DNA of 64,000 bases from Brachypodium distachyon (lineage: Eukaryota > Streptophyta > Magnoliopsida > Poales > Poaceae), in the NCBI RefSeq assembly GCF_000005505.3, contig NC_016133.3, positions 17,732,001 through 17,796,000 on the forward strand, read 5' to 3'. Every line of letters starts with the position of its first letter. Within the stretch, counting starts at the first letter, position 1. This document shows positions 60,059 through 64,000 of this stretch, piece by piece. The translations under genes were made by a program, and so were the position numbers. The notes below the pieces were generated by a model. That model searched no databases. It had not been told where the DNA came from and saw only the letters and a list, made by a program, of their open reading frames with translations.

Positions 60059-61682
60059 TTGATCTCACCGATCATTCTTTTGAACATGTACTTAAATCTT
60101 ATCTTGTATTAATTGATTTGTTGTGTGTTTTGGTAGTATTTCATATTTTGTGTTTGTTGTATATATCACTTAGATCTCTGTTAGGGATCAGAGTTCAAAC
60201 AGCATATATCCATACATCAACATGTATTTTTCCCTAATATATTCGAGCAGTTGAAGCTACAGCTCATGGACATTTCTTTTGTGGGCTGACCTGATGTGAT
60301 TTTTTGCGCCAGAAAAAGAATTTTAAAATTTCTGTTTATTGCTGCTTAAATTATTAGAACAACTAAAACATTGGCTGAGTTAGTCAATGTGCTAGTAGAG
60401 AGGCTAAGAAGCAAAGATGATAAAAAAGTGTTCTATAATTCAACTCAATTTTTCACCTTTTGATGGGGGACTTCCAACTCCAGATTACCTGGCATGCCAC
60501 TTTATGTATGTGCGCGCATTCTATTCTCACTTTGTTTATTTATCTCAATGCCCACATTTGACACAACCAAACCTTGTGTAGCTCAGTATATGTATTTTCT
60601 TTCATCATCATTTATGCTGAATTGGCGTCACTGTTGCTAAGATCCTTCCTGTCTGTGACATAGCATTGCAGCCTTTTCTTTTCAAAAATTCAGGTAACAC
60701 TGCAACTAATTTAAACATGCGTGTACTATTTATGAATAGAATTATTAATATCTGAGCTATAGTAATCATACAGACTAACATCGCCATTTGTTTTTAGACA
60801 ATTAGATTACCATTTTTTTCTAATTAGCAGGTTTACTTCTTACATGGTTCGATTATATGTCTAGAATATGTGTTACTCCAAGTAATCATCTTCTGAGAAA
60901 TAAGGCTTCTTGAGTCGTTCCTTCTGTGCTTTTTCTGAAAATCAAGGCTTTTTTTCAGATAGGAAGTATTTCTTCTTGTGATGCTGTTGTGAAGCTGAAA
61001 GAACCATCAAGATACTGACTTGTTGTCTCGTTGACATTGTCATCGACCAATGAGAAGAATGATTCCCGCCTGCTGTTGAGACCTACTTCTGCTATCTTTT
61101 GTCGGTTATGGTGCCTACTCCTCAAGGCTGGGAAAGTGTAAGTGGGGTGACATGGTGAAGGCACAGATGCAGATGAAAGGAACTGGGTCTCAGAAGTCAG
61201 CGGGGTCAAGTTGGATTGAACTTGATGAAGCATTCTGTGAGTTCACGTTGGGGCACAGAAACCACTCAGACTCGGACCAGATACCTGAGATGGTTGATAG
61301 GCTGAGTTCGCATTTTAAGGATGTTGGCTGCGTTCCCACAGGTCAGGAGCTGCTTGTGCAGTATGTCATTTGCCAAGGGTATTCCACAGTCACAAGAATG
61401 CAATGCTCCATCAGGCGTGAAACCTTGCCACTGGAACTTGTGCAGGGCAATCTCAAGTAAGCAAGCACCAGCTCCAGTAAAACCTTGGCACCTGCAGTCA
61501 AGAAGATGCTGTGACATGGTATAGAACCGTAAAATCGAGAGATCTGGCAAAGCATTTCAGCATCTGCTCTTCTGCCATCAGGTTTGCTCTCTTAAGAACT
61601 GCTACTATGTTAACATGAAAGCAGGTGATGGGAGGCACCGGAAAAACACCGCCAATTGCCATTGTAGCATTAGGTTGGTCAA
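60059..61682. other. SCY2 3' UTR and downstream intergenic DNA
   Basis: The first few hundred bases are probably 3' UTR. A balanced-composition patch at 60.95-61.55 kb has open frames on both strands (102 codons plus at 61152; 94 codons minus at 61266) but no recognisable domain or splice context, so no gene is called. It could be a decayed exon or a non-coding transcript. Confidence 0.35.
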
Positions 61683-62105
61683 ATAGTTCATAGATCAATA
61701 CTTTTAATGCTTTACTTCACCTGGTTAAACAAATCCAAAGCAGCACATAGATTAGGTCTTGTATAAATAAGAGAAGTGAGTAGACCCCAGATTAAAAGTC
61801 AAGAAGTGATTTTCTATGTCTATTGTAGCAGCAACGTGATTATATTGGAAAAGTAGATAGTTGAGTGTTTTACAATTTCTCCAAGGAGGAAAGGATCCTT
61901 ACTCCGATAGTTCATGGATCAGTACTTTTAATGCTTCACTTCATCTGCTTAAACAAATCCAAAGCAGTGCGTGGGATTAGGCCTTGTATAAATAAGAGAA
62001 GTGAGAAGACCTCAGATTAAAATCAAGAAGTGATTTCTGTATGTCTACTGTAGCAGCACATGATTATGTTGGGTAGGTAGAATACTACGTAGTTGAGTGT
62101 TATAC
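61683..62105. repeat. Diverged tandem duplication (about 195-bp units)
   Basis: Unit 1 (61683-61873) and unit 2 (61907-62105) both run ATAGTTCAT(A/G)GATCA, then ACTTTTAATGCTT, then AACAAATCCAAAGCAG, then CTTGTATAAATAAGAGAAGT, then AGTTGAGTGTT. They are separated by 33 bp and differ by scattered substitutions and small indels. Confidence 0.88.
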
Positions 62106-63264
62106 AGTTGTTGATCCCATCTTTTATATGTATGACTTTACAAAGAATGTATTAAAGAGGGAGCATCCATTATTACATTGTTCAGGTATCAACCTTGTAC
62201 CTTTACAAAACTATATACCATTTTGTACGTATAGGTTGCATTGTCAATATCATACTCCCTCCGTTCCATATTAAATGACTCAAATTTGTCTAAATATGAA
62301 CGTATCTATGTACTAAAATACGTCTAGATACATGTAATATCGTCTGCTTTCTTGTTTCTCTGTCTTCTGTTTCAAGTTTAGCTCACTGCTAAACATATGA
62401 AGAAGCCTGATCTAGGTTGTGGTGATGCTTATAATAAAGTAGTTAATAAAAAATTTCTTCAGCATTCATCTGGGCCATACATTAGCATTTTTCTCCAGAG
62501 AAGGAAAATATTGGCAGGGCTATGAGTTTGGAGATGTGCCTAACCAGAATATTTAAGTTACTGAGTGAAATGTTTGGATCTCCAGAGTCCATCAAGTTAA
62601 TACTGGTCCAAGTGGTTCTTTTCAAGAGTCACCTGATGCTATCAAGAAGAAAAAAAAGAAAGAAATGGCTTTGAGATGTTTCAGAAGTTCGAGACAATTT
62701 TAAGTCAAAATTTTCTGCAACATGCCTGTCAGTATTGAGAATAAAATAAACGTGCATGAAATAATTTCCACAGCAATCCATATTCAAGATTTGTTGTTTG
62801 AAGAAACGTTTCCCAAATTTACAATTGCCCACAAAACAATTAAGACCAGAAGTTGACTTCCCTTGTTCTTTTCATGGAAGCACATGTAAATTAAATGTAT
62901 CCTTTAGAAAAATCACAGCTGATGCACCCTACAAGCACACCCCCCTCTTTGTTTGACTACTTGTGTACCATCTTGATTCATCGGAGATTACTGAAAACAT
63001 GTCTCAGCAGAAGTTCTGTTCTTTTTTATTTCTCTGCGTGCGTGTGATATAATGTGTGATTCAGCTGCCATAACATATAAACTTCTAGCCACCACCCTCT
63101 CCTGCCTCATTGAATGTTTTTACAATACCGTATATGTTTAGGTTAGAAAGGGAACACATCGGATTCAGATTAGCATAGAAGAGGTATTTTTGTTCGGGAA
63201 AGAGGTAGATGTGAGCTGAGTGCAATTTATCTGTTCACAGAAACATCCTAAACCTGTCAGCTGA
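62106..63264. other. Intergenic region, no gene recognised
   Basis: AT-rich. It contains the truncated MITE at 62255-62340 and nothing else that could be supported. Confidence 0.4.
62255..62340. mobile_element. Truncated Stowaway MITE
   Basis: CTCCCTCCGTTCCATATTAA and the family interior (ACGTCTAGATACATGTAATA) are present, but the right inverted terminus is missing. The element stops where unrelated sequence (CGTCTGCTTTCTTG) begins. Confidence 0.8.
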
Positions 63265-63278
63265 GGTCAGGCTCATCC

Positions 63279-63450
63279 CGGACCGAGCCCCCTGTGGTGG
63301 CTTGGCCTCAGCCTCGGCCTCTGTTGCTTCTGTTGTTTCCTTTTTCCTTGTGTTTTGTTTTCGTTTTGTTCCGGCTTGCCGGTTGTACTCACACATCTTG
63401 CGTCTTCTTGATGAAAATGACACGCCGCTTGGTGTGTTCGAGAAAAAAAA
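63279..63450 (+). mobile_element. 3' tail of an L1-type LINE, strongly 5'-truncated
   Basis: CTTCTTGATGAAAATGACACG, then GGTGTGTTCGAG and an A-run, is the characteristic 3' end of grass L1-type LINEs. A near-match duplication flanks it: GGTCAGGCTCATCC (63265-63278) and GGTCAGACCTCATCC (63452-63466). No coding region remains. Confidence 0.65.
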
Positions 63451-63466
63451 TGGTCAGACCTCATCC

Positions 63467-64000
63467 TAAATGTAGATGTGCCTCTCTTCCTAGTGTAAAA
63501 CAGCAAGTTCCTAAATGTTTCTTGTTGCATGTTGACACACCGGACACTGCTAGCCTCATATATTATCTCTTGTACTAATCCACAAGCAGACAAAAAGACT
63601 TGTTGCAGGTTTTGTGTGCACACCGCAACGAAGTATGGTTTCTTCAATTTTCAAACAGTGGGAAGTATTTTGCTCAGCATCAAATGATAGACCAGCAATC
63701 ATATGAAAGGTAATTATGGCTCTAACTTTTGACATTTTTTACGGGGGTGTCAGTAGTGCAGTGACCTGTCCCTCACATTCCCATTTTAGACCTCATTTGA
63801 AAACCTGAAATCTCAAAATCTCATCCACGCCTTTCTGTTCACCTACTGTTCATTTCTTTCCGAAAATTGAGACCAATAATATTTTCTTATGTGTTCAAAT
63901 TCATATTGAATATAAGAGATTTTGTACATTAATAGTTTGCCAGGTTTGCTCCATGATCTTTTGGGCTGAAACTGTATTTGTCACATTTTGTTACAGTTCA
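63467..64000. other. Right edge, no feature recognised
   Basis: AT-rich sequence to the end of the window, with no gene, repeat or RNA that could be supported. Confidence 0.4.

Noticed and set aside
61152..61460. 102-codon plus-strand ORF downstream of SCY2
   Set aside because: Looks somewhat protein-like but has no recognised family, no splice context, and a competing minus-strand frame.

Overview
This is a plant nuclear genomic window, almost certainly from a grass and probably a pooid relative of wheat, barley, Brachypodium or ryegrass. The evidence is spliced genes with GT-AG introns and very GC-rich first exons, many TA-flanked Stowaway MITEs with CTCCCTCC ends, tRNA-derived SINEs, L1-type LINEs and a Gypsy-like LTR element, plus protein sequences that read most like rice and Triticeae orthologs. 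Nothing looks bacterial, viral or organellar, and there is no CRISPR array.

Four host genes are recognisable. (1) 2411-2829 (+): the last two exons of a thioredoxin-domain-containing protein 9 (TXNDC9, phosducin-like) gene whose 5' part lies outside the window. (2) 12129-15634 (-): a three-exon SMAX1-like gene (Clp-ATPase-related repressor of karrikin/KAI2 signalling) carrying a one-base frameshift in exon 1 and FWGKT in place of the FRGKT degron. (3) 48247-51362 (+): a five-exon cellulose-synthase-like C gene, best matched to rice CSLC1, intact. (4) 54016-60058 (+): an eight-exon gene for the chloroplast SecY homolog SCY2, intact, with a Stowaway MITE in its fifth intron. The genes are unrelated in function and form no cluster.

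The rest is intergenic DNA dominated by transposons. About 16.3-18.1 kb, just upstream of the SMAX1-like gene, is a diverged tandem array with MITEs. About 25.6-26.5 kb is a terminal-inverted-repeat element that seems to have captured part of a mitoferrin-like carrier gene. At 31.7-32.1 kb is a small Mutator-like MITE with a perfect 10-bp target duplication. From 35.3 to 46.7 kb there is an almost continuous transposon block: a LINE fragment, an internally deleted LTR element with a 5-bp target duplication, a degraded MITE, and a near-full-length but decayed L1-type LINE with a duplication of about 16 bp. The right end (60-64 kb) holds a 200-bp tandem duplication, a truncated MITE and a LINE tail.

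No wholly new system is evident. The observations most worth checking are the frameshift and altered degron motif of the SMAX1-like gene, the gene-capturing TIR element, the deletion structure of the LTR element, and an unrecognised exon-like segment head-to-head with SCY2.
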